This document shows positions 31,591-38,290 of a stretch of DNA of 38,290 bases, in pieces. The DNA lies in the NCBI GenBank assembly GCA_002709045.1, contig PAPJ01000066.1:1-38290 (forward strand), read 5' to 3'. Every line of letters begins with the position of its first letter. The stretch's first letter is position 1. The position numbers were made by a program, and so were the translations under genes. The DNA comes from Planctomycetaceae bacterium (GTDB taxonomy: Bacteria > Planctomycetota > Planctomycetia > Pirellulales > Pirellulaceae). The notes under the pieces are model-generated. The model had not been told where the DNA came from. It saw nothing but the letters and a program-made list of their open reading frames with translations, and searched no databases.

Positions 31591-32502
31591 ATGAGCAACG
31601 TCGCATTTCTATTTCCAGGTCAGGGGGCCCAATCTGTCGGAATGGGGGAAAACCTTTTTTCCGATGTTCCTGCTGCCAAAACATTATTTAATCAAGCCAG
31701 TGACATACTCGGATACGATCTGGCAGAATTATGTATTTCCGGTCCTGCCGAAAAACTGAACACCACGGATCATAGCCAACCAGCCATTTTTGTTGCCAGT
31801 CTGGCGGCCTTAGAATCTCTCAAGCAAAAGGATGCTGCGCTGGTGGAATCATGTGCCGCGACGGCCGGTCTGAGTCTTGGTGAATATACCGCATTGGTAT
31901 TTGCCGGCGTCATGTCCTTTGAAGATGGACTTCGCGTTGTTCAGGAACGTGGTCTAGCAATGCAGGCCGCAGCTGAACTGACTGCAAGCGGGATGGTCAG
32001 TATCATCGGCCTGGAATCTGAACAGGTTGAAGCCTTGGTTAATCAGGTGCGTCGGGAAGATGAGGTACTGCAATTGGCTAATTACTTATGCCCGGGCAAC
32101 ATTGTCATTTCCGGCCACTCAGATGCCTGTGGGCGTGTTGAAGAGCCTGCAAATGAAGCCGGTGCTCGAATGGTGATGCCACTGGCTGTAGCAGGTGCAT
32201 TCCACACTCCGTTGATGCAACCAGCTGTCGATCGCTTAATCACCGTGTTAGAAAATGTTTCGCTGCAGCCTCCGCGTATTCCAATTATTTCCAATGTGGA
32301 TGCTCAGGCTCACAGTGATCCTGAAGAAATTCGCCAACTATTGGTTCAGCAGGTTGTCTCCCCGGTGCGCTGGGAAGACTCCATGAACAAGCTATTATCC
32401 GAAGGCACTGAACAATTTTATGAAATTGGCCCGGGAAGAGTTTTACGTGGCCTGCTCAAGCGAATTGCCCGTAAAGTCCCTTGTGAGAATATCTCCTGCT
32501 AA
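31591..32502 (+). CDS. fabD: Malonyl-CoA:ACP transacylase
   Basis: FabD loads malonate onto acyl carrier protein for fatty acid synthesis. Motifs: 'AFLFPGQGAQSVGMGENL' at the N-terminus, the nucleophile elbow 'AGLSLGEYTALVFAG' with the catalytic Ser, 'NIVISGH', and the catalytic His in 'VAGAFHTPLMQPA'. The C-terminal 'YEIGPGRVLRGLLKRI' is typical. At 303 aa the length is normal. It is the first gene of the fabD-fabG-acpP-fabF series on the plus strand. Confidence 0.97.
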   Translation: MSNVAFLFPGQGAQSVGMGENLFSDVPAAKTLFNQASDILGYDLAELCISGPAEKLNTTDHSQPAIFVASLAALESLKQKDAALVESCAATAGLSLGEYTALVFAGVMSFEDGLRVVQERGLAMQAAAELTASGMVSIIGLESEQVEALVNQVRREDEVLQLANYLCPGNIVISGHSDACGRVEEPANEAGARMVMPLAVAGAFHTPLMQPAVDRLITVLENVSLQPPRIPIISNVDAQAHSDPEEIRQLLVQQVVSPVRWEDSMNKLLSEGTEQFYEIGPGRVLRGLLKRIARKVPCENISC

Positions 32503-32631
32503 GAAACCGAGTTGTATACAGGGATGACGTGGACACTGCTGTTACACATCCGAGTCAGCGATTAGAATTAAATCCAATCAATCAATTCACTGACAAATAT
32601 TTTCGCTGTGATTAAATAGGAAAAAAAGAAC

Positions 32632-33402
32632 ATGTCAGAAGAAACAAATAACCTGATTAATGTCGATCTGTCAGATCAGGTAGCTATTGTTACCGGTGCT
32701 TCTCAGGGAATTGGAAAAGCATGCGCACTGGATTTAGCACGCAACGGAGCACGTGTTGCGTGCCTCGCCAGAAATACCGAAAAACTAGCCGCAACCGTCT
32801 CAGAAATTGAAGCTAATGGTGGTCAGGCTACAGCCTTTGCCTGTAGTGTTACTGATCGTGAAAGTGTCGACAAAATCGTCGATCAAATCGCAGACGAATG
32901 GGGTCGCATTGATATTCTGGTTAACAATGCCGGAATTACCAGAGACACACTACTGCCTCGGATGTCCGATGAAGAATTCGATGCTGTAATTGACACTAAC
33001 CTGCGTGGTGCATTTCTGTTTATGCGTGCAGTCTCCAGACATATGATGTCTGCTCGCTATGGTCGAATCATCAACATGTCGAGCGTCTCAGGTTTACAGG
33101 GAAATGCTGGTCAAACCAACTATTCGGCATCCAAAGCTGGCCTGATAGGTATGACCCGAAGTTTCAGTCGTGAAATTTCACGACGAAATGTTACTGTCAA
33201 CTGTGTTGCTCCAGGATTCATTATCACGGAAATGACTTCCGTACTTAGTGAAGACATCCTGAAGCAGGCAAAAGCCGGTATTCCGGCCCGTAAGCTTGGT
33301 CAGGTTACCGATGTTGCTGCCTGTGTTAGTTTTTTGGCCAGTGGAGCAGCCTCTTATATAACCGGCCAAACCCTTACGGTGGACGGGGGAATGACCGGAT
33401 AA
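32632..33402 (+). CDS. fabG: 3-oxoacyl-ACP reductase
   Basis: FabG reduces 3-oxoacyl-ACP with NADPH in each elongation cycle. The SDR fold is complete: cofactor motif 'VTGASQGIGKACALDLA', 'NNAGITRDTLLPRM', catalytic Ser in 'NMSSVSGLQGNAGQ', then 'TNYSASKAGLIGMTRS' with Tyr and Lys, and 'NCVAPGFIITEMT'. The C-terminal 'YITGQTLTVDGGMTG' is characteristic of FabG rather than other SDRs. About ten extra residues lead the N-terminus. GGAA precedes the ATG at 32632, and fabD is 129 bases upstream. Confidence 0.96.
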   Translation: MSEETNNLINVDLSDQVAIVTGASQGIGKACALDLARNGARVACLARNTEKLAATVSEIEANGGQATAFACSVTDRESVDKIVDQIADEWGRIDILVNNAGITRDTLLPRMSDEEFDAVIDTNLRGAFLFMRAVSRHMMSARYGRIINMSSVSGLQGNAGQTNYSASKAGLIGMTRSFSREISRRNVTVNCVAPGFIITEMTSVLSEDILKQAKAGIPARKLGQVTDVAACVSFLASGAASYITGQTLTVDGGMTG

Positions 33403-33481
33403 GTAATGATTTTGTAGTTAATAAATCCTAAAAAACATTTGGTGGATAATCTTCAGAAATTGAATTACCTCCTCGGTTACC

Positions 33482-33511
33482 TTGACCACTAGGGGCGGAT
33501 TACTCTATTCT
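33482..33511 (+). promoter_or_regulatory. Candidate promoter for acpP
   Basis: TTGACC (33482-33487) and TATTCT (33506-33511) are separated by 18 bases. It lies about 110 bases before acpP and could give this abundant protein its own transcript within the fab cluster. Confidence 0.5.
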
Positions 33512-33537
33512 GATATTCCTGAGTACACATTTAATTC

Positions 33538-33594
33538 GCGTGTGTGAAGTAGAAATAGTGGAAGGCGGCGGATGCCCCACAGCTACTCACCCGC
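33538..33594 (+). other. Hairpin in the acpP leader
   Basis: GCG...GTGA-A-GTAG (33538-33552) pairs with CTACTCAC..CGC (33583-33594). Inside it GTGG/CCAC (33558-33561 with 33577-33580) and GGC/GCC extend the helix. There is no T-run. It ends 25 bases before the acpP start, leaving the ribosome binding site (ACGAGGAGA) free. It may stabilise the mRNA. Confidence 0.35.
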
Positions 33595-33619
33595 ATAAAA
33601 AATTACGAGGAGACCTCTT

Positions 33620-33850
33620 GTGTCAGTAGAAGCTAAAGTTATTGATGTAGTTGCTGAGCAACTTGGTGTCGACAAAGACAAAATCACTCGCGATACATCA
33701 TTCGTAAACGACCTTGGTGCTGACTCTCTCGACACCGTCGAGTTGATCATGGAGTTGGAAGAAGAATTCGATACAACTATCCCTGAATCGACCGCTGAGC
33801 AGATTCAGACCGTTGGTCAGGCAATTGATTTTCTGGAACAAAACAGTTAA
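33620..33850 (+). CDS. acpP: Acyl carrier protein
   Basis: This 76-residue acidic four-helix protein carries growing acyl chains on a phosphopantetheine arm. The attachment Ser is in 'NDLGADSLDTVELIMELEEE'. The start is GTG, preceded by a strong GAGGAGA ribosome binding site. It sits directly between fabG and fabF, the standard order, and is 19 bases from fabF. It may also be transcribed from its own promoter. Confidence 0.97.
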   Translation: MSVEAKVIDVVAEQLGVDKDKITRDTSFVNDLGADSLDTVELIMELEEEFDTTIPESTAEQIQTVGQAIDFLEQNS

Positions 33851-33869
33851 ACCAGGGCTGTAAAGAGAA

Positions 33870-35111
33870 ATGAAACGACGAATTGTCGTTACCGGCCTGG
33901 GGGTCGTAACGTCTTTAAGCCAGAATGTCGAAGACCTTTGGTCTCGGCTGCTGGCTGGCGAAAGTGGTATTCACCACCTTGAATGTGTGGAAACAGAGTT
34001 ATTCAAGGTAAAGATCGGTGGGGATGTTCATGGCTGGGATCCTTCTGAGATCATTGATGCCCGAGAGGCTAAAAGGATCGACCGGTTTACTCAATTTTCC
34101 CTGGTTGCTGGTACTCGAGCAGTAGAAGATTCCGGACTCAATTTCGAAAATGAGGATGTAAACCGTTGTGGTGTCGTTCTCGGTTCCGGAATCGGAGGGC
34201 TCAACGAAATTGAAACACAGGTTGGACGCTTACTAAACAAGGGTCCCGACCGCGTATCTCCAATGACGATTCCCAAACTGATGCTTAACGCAGCAGGTGG
34301 AAACCTCGCGATTCGGTTTGGACTGCGGGGCCCTAACTTTGCTGTGGCTACGGCATGTGCTTCGGCTAACAACGCAATGGGAGATGCATTGCAGATGATT
34401 CAAAATGGAATCTCTGACATCGTAGTCACAGGCGGCAGTGAAGCAGCGATGACCGGAATGGGGATCAGTGCTTTTCAGAATATGAAAGCACTGTCACGTC
34501 GCAATGATGAGCCAGCACGGGCTTCACGTCCGTTTGATATTGAACGGGATGGTTTTGTGCTGAGTGAAGGTGCAGGAATTCTAATCTTTGAAGAGCTGGA
34601 CCATGCGTTGGCTCGTGACGCAAAAATCTATTGCGAAGTCATTGGTTACGGGGCAAGTTGTGATGCCGGCCACATCACTCAACCCGATCCGGCAGGCATG
34701 GGAGCCAGCAAAGCAATGCAGAATGCACTGGACGATGCAGCTATCGGACCAGAGCAAGTGCAGTATCTAAATGCGCATGGAACCAGTACTCCGCTGGGCG
34801 ACAAAGCGGAAACACAGGCAGTCAAAGTTGTCTTTGGCCAACACTCCTACGGGGTTAATATTTCCAGCACCAAAAGTTCCCTTGGACACTCTTTAGGAGC
34901 CAGTGGTGGAATCGAATTGGTGATCACTGCCAAAGCAATTCAGAACCAAATTATTCCACCCACGATTAATCTGGAAAACCCGGATCCGGAATGTGACCTT
35001 AATTACACTCCCAATACTCCTCAGGAACGCGACTTGAATATTGCTATGAGCAATAGCTTTGGGTTTGGTGGACACAACGCATCCATCGTTGTTAAACGAT
35101 TTACTCCCTAA
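33870..35111 (+). CDS. fabF: 3-oxoacyl-ACP synthase II
   Basis: FabF performs the Claisen condensation that elongates acyl-ACP. The thiolase fold is complete, with the full Cys-His-His triad: 'NFAVATACASANNAMGD' (Cys), 'YLNAHGTSTPLGDKAE' (first His), and 'SSTKSSLGHSLGASGG' (Lys and second His). The C-terminal 'MSNSFGFGGHNASIV' is typical. At 413 aa the length is normal. It is followed after a short gap by a second, degenerate ketosynthase gene, suggesting a paired complex. Confidence 0.97.
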   Translation: MKRRIVVTGLGVVTSLSQNVEDLWSRLLAGESGIHHLECVETELFKVKIGGDVHGWDPSEIIDAREAKRIDRFTQFSLVAGTRAVEDSGLNFENEDVNRCGVVLGSGIGGLNEIETQVGRLLNKGPDRVSPMTIPKLMLNAAGGNLAIRFGLRGPNFAVATACASANNAMGDALQMIQNGISDIVVTGGSEAAMTGMGISAFQNMKALSRRNDEPARASRPFDIERDGFVLSEGAGILIFEELDHALARDAKIYCEVIGYGASCDAGHITQPDPAGMGASKAMQNALDDAAIGPEQVQYLNAHGTSTPLGDKAETQAVKVVFGQHSYGVNISSTKSSLGHSLGASGGIELVITAKAIQNQIIPPTINLENPDPECDLNYTPNTPQERDLNIAMSNSFGFGGHNASIVVKRFTP

Positions 35112-35131
35112 GGGGATTGGCACAACCATTC

Positions 35132-36442
35132 ATGTCTGATAAGCACACACGAATCGTCATCACCGGACTCGGTCAGATTAGTTCGCTCGGCAATACGATC
35201 GAACAACTGTCGGCAGCACTGGATGCTCAACAATCCGGAGTTAAAACACTTGAGCAGATTCCATCTGAACATTTAATTGCCTCCTATGGAGGTGAAGCGT
35301 GGGACTTTACCGGTGATATAGAAAATTACGGACCTTTGGAAAAGACTACGATGCGTGCTATCAAAAAAGGTAGTCGCCTTATGTGTCGCGAAATCCAAAT
35401 GGGGGTAGCATCCGCTCAGCACGCTCTTAATCATGCCGGCTTGAACCCCGAAGTCTATAACCCGGATCGGATCGGAATCGTCTACGGTTGTGACTACATT
35501 CTCAGTCACCCACAGGAATTCCGTGAAGGAGTTCGAGCTAGCCTCGATGATCAGGGCGGTTTCGAATTTAATAACTGGGCCGAGAAAGGTATGCCTAACC
35601 TAAACCCCCTTTGGCTGCTTAAATATCTTCCCAATATGCCAGCCAGCCATATCGGTATCTACAACGACCTACGAGGCCCGAGTAACTCATTGACGATGCG
35701 AGAAGCCTCCTCCAATCTGGCAATTGGTGAAGCAATCTGCACAATGGAACGCGGTGATGCTGATCTGATGATGTCAGGGGCAACCGGTACGAGAATTCAC
35801 CCACTCAGAACTGTTTACGTTAACCGTCAGGAAATCCTCGCTTCCAATAAGTTTGAGGCGGCTCAAGCCTCTCGCCCTTTCGAACAGGATCGCGAAGGTA
35901 TGGTCATCGGTGAAGGTGCCGGATCTTTTGTACTTGAAAGATTGGAACATGCTCAAGAGCGCGGAGCGACGATCTACGGTGAAATCGTTGGTTTCGGTTC
36001 ATCAACCGTTATTAATAATGATTTCACTGCGCAATTTGAGCAGGCCTTCTCCAATGTCATTGAACAGGCCTTGAGCTCGGCAAAGATGTCGGCCGGTGAA
36101 ATCGGACATATTAATGCACATGGTATCTCCAAGGTGGAAACAGACCGGGCAGAAGCAAAGGCCATCAATGCTGCCTTTGGTAGTGAAAAGCCCGTTGTGG
36201 CTCTCAAAAGCTACACAGGTAATATGGGAGCAGGAAGTGGAGCCGTTGAGCTGATTAGTAGCCTTGAAGCGATCAGAAAAGGAACACTCTTCCGCACATT
36301 AAACTATGATACTCCTGACCCGGAATGCCACATTAATGTGACCAAAACCGCAGATATCTCCGCTGGAAACAGTTTTATCAACCTCAGCGTTACACCTCAG
36401 GGCCAGGCAAGTGCCGTAGTCGTCAAAAAATACCAAGACTAA
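35132..36442 (+). CDS. Ketosynthase-like protein without catalytic Cys (chain-length-factor-like)
   Basis: This 436-residue thiolase-fold protein is homologous to FabF throughout ('RIVITGLGQISSLGNTIEQL', 'INAHGISKVETDRAEAKAI', 'NSFINLSV'). Aligning 'LRGPSNSLTMREASSNLAIG' with FabF 'LRGPNFAVATACASANNAMG' puts Glu at the nucleophilic Cys. The first His is kept. The Lys of the last motif is kept but its His is Asn ('LKSYTGNMGAGSG'). It therefore should not condense chains. The pairing with an intact upstream KS is like KS-alpha/KS-beta (CLF) in type II polyketide systems, where Cys is usually Gln. I use the ATG at 35132; an in-frame TTG at 35117 is possible. It may be a structural partner or a decarboxylase. 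Confidence 0.85.
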   Translation: MSDKHTRIVITGLGQISSLGNTIEQLSAALDAQQSGVKTLEQIPSEHLIASYGGEAWDFTGDIENYGPLEKTTMRAIKKGSRLMCREIQMGVASAQHALNHAGLNPEVYNPDRIGIVYGCDYILSHPQEFREGVRASLDDQGGFEFNNWAEKGMPNLNPLWLLKYLPNMPASHIGIYNDLRGPSNSLTMREASSNLAIGEAICTMERGDADLMMSGATGTRIHPLRTVYVNRQEILASNKFEAAQASRPFEQDREGMVIGEGAGSFVLERLEHAQERGATIYGEIVGFGSSTVINNDFTAQFEQAFSNVIEQALSSAKMSAGEIGHINAHGISKVETDRAEAKAINAAFGSEKPVVALKSYTGNMGAGSGAVELISSLEAIRKGTLFRTLNYDTPDPECHINVTKTADISAGNSFINLSVTPQGQASAVVVKKYQD

Positions 36443-36470
36443 TAAATTCTTCAGTAAATCGAGAACTTTC

Positions 36471-36498
36471 AAGAGCTCAGAATGCTCTTTTTCTTTTT
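36471..36498 (+). terminator. Rho-independent terminator of the fab cluster
   Basis: AAGAGC (36471-36476) pairs with GCTCTT (36484-36489) over a 7-base loop, and a T-rich tail (TTTTTCTTTTT, starting at the stem) follows. It lies about 30 bases after the ketosynthase-like gene. Confidence 0.75.
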
Positions 36499-36601
36499 AG
36501 GTTCCAGAATCGCCGATTCATCTGTCTTCAAAGTGATCCAAAGATACCGGTTTTATAGTATTTTTACCTCCTAAGGCATCAATTCGTAGGGCTTCTACAG
36601 G

Positions 36602-36630
36602 TTGACACTTTATGTATTCAGGGGTAGTCT
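36602..36630 (+). promoter_or_regulatory. Candidate nusA promoter
   Basis: A perfect TTGACA (36602-36607) is followed after 17 bases by TAGTCT (36625-36630), which keeps the three most conserved -10 bases. If used, the nusA mRNA has a leader of about 310 bases. Confidence 0.45.
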
Positions 36631-36659
36631 GAATAGGATTAAACCCTCAAAAAGAGTAG

Positions 36660-36921
36660 GTGCTTGTATGTCCTAAAGACAAACACTTAAATTGAGAGCG
36701 CGGAGTATCCGCCCGGCACACGTGTAAAACGTGTTTAATGCATATATATAAGCGTTAAATGCCAATAAACTGCCGGCGGTTGGGATATTTTCAATGTCTG
36801 CTAAGACGATGCTGGATTCAGCAACACTTAGTACACTTTGGAGATAAACTAGCCGACGGCATTTTTATTTGTGTCGATAAAGAATTAAAAATATAGCGCT
36901 TATGACGCTTTAACTAGCGTC
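36660..36921 (+). ncRNA. Structured nusA 5' leader with terminator-like hairpin
   Basis: Successive stems can be drawn: GTGCTTGT/ACAAACAC (36660-36667 with 36679-36686, one mismatch); GCGGA/TCCGC (36700-36712); ACACG/CGTGT (36718-36734); and a long stem TGCCGGCGGTT/AGCCGACGGCA (36771-36781 with 36851-36861, one mismatch) followed by ATTTTTATTT. The long stem encloses CTAAG/CTTAG around TGCTG/CAGCA. A GACGCT/AGCGTC hairpin (36904-36921) stands just before the AAAGG ribosome binding site. This resembles an attenuator, possibly for NusA autoregulation. I recognise no known family. Confidence 0.45.
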
Positions 36922-36949
36922 AACAATACGATAAAAGGTTAAAAAACCG

Positions 36950-38290
36950 ATGGATCCTGATCAAATTCTACGTATCGTCGATTCGCTGCACCGCGATAAG
37001 AATATCGATACTGAAATTGTATTTCGAGCAATTGAGTCTGCTTTTGCTTCCGCTGCTCGACGCCAGTATGGCGAAACATCGGAAGTTTTAGTGACCGTAA
37101 ATCGTGACAATGGATCACTCGCAGCCACGCTCGACGGAGAGCCACTTGACCCTAATGAAATGATAGGCCGTATCGGCGCTCAGATGGCTAAGCAGGTTAT
37201 CATTCAAAAAATTCGTGAGGCCGAACGTGATTCACTTGTAGAAGAATTCAATGAACTGGAAGACCAAATCGTTAACGGCTCGGTCCAACGCGTTGAAAAC
37301 TCACTGATTACCGTCCAACTAAGTAATGTCGAGGCAATTCTACCAAGAAGTGAACAAATTCCAGGTGAATCTCATCACAGTGGTGAACGAATTCGAGCGA
37401 TGGTATGCGAAGTCCGACCTCAGGGAACGCGAGTTAAAGTTGTTTTGAGTCGAACTCGACCAAGATTTGTACAGCGTCTTTTTGAACAGGAGATTCCTGA
37501 AATTTCCGAAGGCGTCATTGCAATCAATGCTCTTTCCCGTGAGCCTGGATATCGAAGTAAAGTTGCTGTCAGCAGTACGGACAGCCGTGTTGACTGTGTT
37601 GGTGCATGCGTGGGCGTTCGGGGTAACCGAATTCGCAGTATCGTCGATGAGTTAAACAGTGAACGAATCGATATCGTTCGCTGGGATGACGATCCTGAAT
37701 TAATGATTCCAAATGCTCTTCAACCAGCAGAAGTTGATCAGGTCTTGCTCTGTGATATGATTGGCCGTGCAATCGTATTGGTCCGTGAAGATCAACTCTC
37801 ACTGGCAATTGGACGGCGAGGACAAAATGTTCGTCTGGCCTCAAAGCTCTGTGGTTGGGACATAGAAATCATGACAGCCGAAGAACTTGATCAGCAAATT
37901 GATCGCGCTGTCACCGGCTACTCAGCACTCGACGGAGTTAATGAAGATCTGGCCGCTGCATTGGTGGAACAGGGATATCTATCTTATGACGACTTGTCCG
38001 TGATCGAACCTGATGCGCTGGCTGAAATGGGCGACCTAACCATGGAACAGGTAGATCATATTGTTGAACAAGCTGAAACTCGGGCCGAAGAAGCTGAAGT
38101 CGCTGCTTTAGAAGAACGCGAACGCCAAAAGGTTATCGCTGCCGCAGAAGCAGAAGCCCGGGCACAGCAAGAAGCTGCTGCCGCAATAGCCGCTGAAAAT
38201 GCTCCCGAAACAGCCGAAGCAGAAGAACCAGCAGAAGAACCAGCAGAAGAACCAGCAGAAGAACCAGCAGAAGAACCAGCAGAAGAACCA
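36950..38290 (+). CDS. nusA: Transcription termination/antitermination factor NusA (3' partial)
   Basis: NusA binds RNA polymerase and RNA to modulate pausing, termination and antitermination. The frame opens at the ATG at 36950 (AAAGG upstream) and runs off the right edge after 447 codons. Order: a polymerase-binding N-domain ('IVFRAIESAFASAARRQYG', 'AKQVIIQKIREAERDSLVEE'), S1 ('IVNGSVQRVENSLITVQL'), KH1 ('DCVGACVGVRGNRIRSIVDE') and KH2 ('LSLAIGRRGQNVRLASKLCG'), then a helix-hairpin-helix region ('LAAALVEQGYLSYDDL') and an Ala/Glu-rich tail with AEEP repeats. The N-domain is about 30 residues shorter than in E. coli. rimP is not upstream; infB may follow beyond the window. Confidence 0.96.
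   Translation, partial: MDPDQILRIVDSLHRDKNIDTEIVFRAIESAFASAARRQYGETSEVLVTVNRDNGSLAATLDGEPLDPNEMIGRIGAQMAKQVIIQKIREAERDSLVEEFNELEDQIVNGSVQRVENSLITVQLSNVEAILPRSEQIPGESHHSGERIRAMVCEVRPQGTRVKVVLSRTRPRFVQRLFEQEIPEISEGVIAINALSREPGYRSKVAVSSTDSRVDCVGACVGVRGNRIRSIVDELNSERIDIVRWDDDPELMIPNALQPAEVDQVLLCDMIGRAIVLVREDQLSLAIGRRGQNVRLASKLCGWDIEIMTAEELDQQIDRAVTGYSALDGVNEDLAAALVEQGYLSYDDLSVIEPDALAEMGDLTMEQVDHIVEQAETRAEEAEVAALEERERQKVIAAAEAEARAQQEAAAAIAAENAPETAEAEEPAEEPAEEPAEEPAEEPAEEP
38219..38290 (+). repeat. Six exact 12-base tandem repeats coding AEEP in nusA
   Basis: The unit GCAGAAGAACCA repeats six times without a mismatch up to the window edge, so the true count is unknown. It is in frame and encodes Ala-Glu-Glu-Pro. 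The repeats extend an acidic low-complexity tail of NusA. DNA-level identity, including third positions, suggests recent expansion. Confidence 0.9.

Noticed and set aside
38219..38290. Short regular repeats considered as a CRISPR or satellite
   Set aside because: The 12-base units have no spacers and are in frame within nusA, encoding AEEP.

Overview
The window looks like chromosomal DNA from a member of the Planctomycetota. This rests on gene content and protein features rather than a marker RNA: an over-long TatC with a large periplasmic loop, a CysS with an insertion before its KMSKS loop, two OmpL-like BBP2 porins, FAS genes without plsX/fabH between rpmF and fabD, and several small conserved-looking proteins of unknown function. 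GC is moderate, apparently a little under 50% by eye. I see no rRNA, tRNA, CRISPR, phage or insertion sequence. Most of the window is core genome, with one accessory-looking cluster.

Layout. Positions 3-674 hold the end of a PQQ-like beta-propeller protein. A mostly minus-strand block follows: pyrK-rluB (overlapping), tatC, then glnB and amt (nitrogen sensing and ammonium uptake), with a small plus-strand lipoprotein between tatC and glnB. Next come two tandem BBP2 porins. ftsY (+) converges on a minus-strand run of nusB, ribH, rho, coaE and polA. From 18363 the plus strand carries a membrane-anchored coiled-coil protein and then a cluster at 20028-26338: a small protein, a TatD-like hydrolase, an ABC-2 exporter (ATPase plus two permeases), a UbiA-family prenyltransferase and a phosphodiesterase-fold protein. 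ispF and cysS follow. ruvA and ruvC are on the minus strand, divergent from ruvB. The last section is rpmF, then fabD-fabG-acpP-fabF plus a second ketosynthase-like gene, and finally nusA, which runs off the right edge.

How the genes fit together. The amt gene has a very good sigma-54 promoter match. It is followed by glnB, with a strongly folded intergenic RNA and a terminator between them. The 20-26 kb cluster resembles an incomplete ebo gene set (EboB, EboC and EboF-like proteins). Its exporter and prenyltransferase genes overlap stop-to-start, which suggests one machine for making and exporting a prenylated or lipid-linked small molecule. In the fatty-acid cluster, an intact FabF is followed by a ketosynthase homologue whose active-site Cys is Glu and whose second His is Asn. 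That arrangement recalls KS/chain-length-factor pairs.

The strongest candidates for undescribed biology are the ebo-like cluster with its own exporter, the degenerate ketosynthase partner, the structured RNAs before glnB and nusA, and the TatC loop. All identifications come from reading motifs by eye; no database search was possible.
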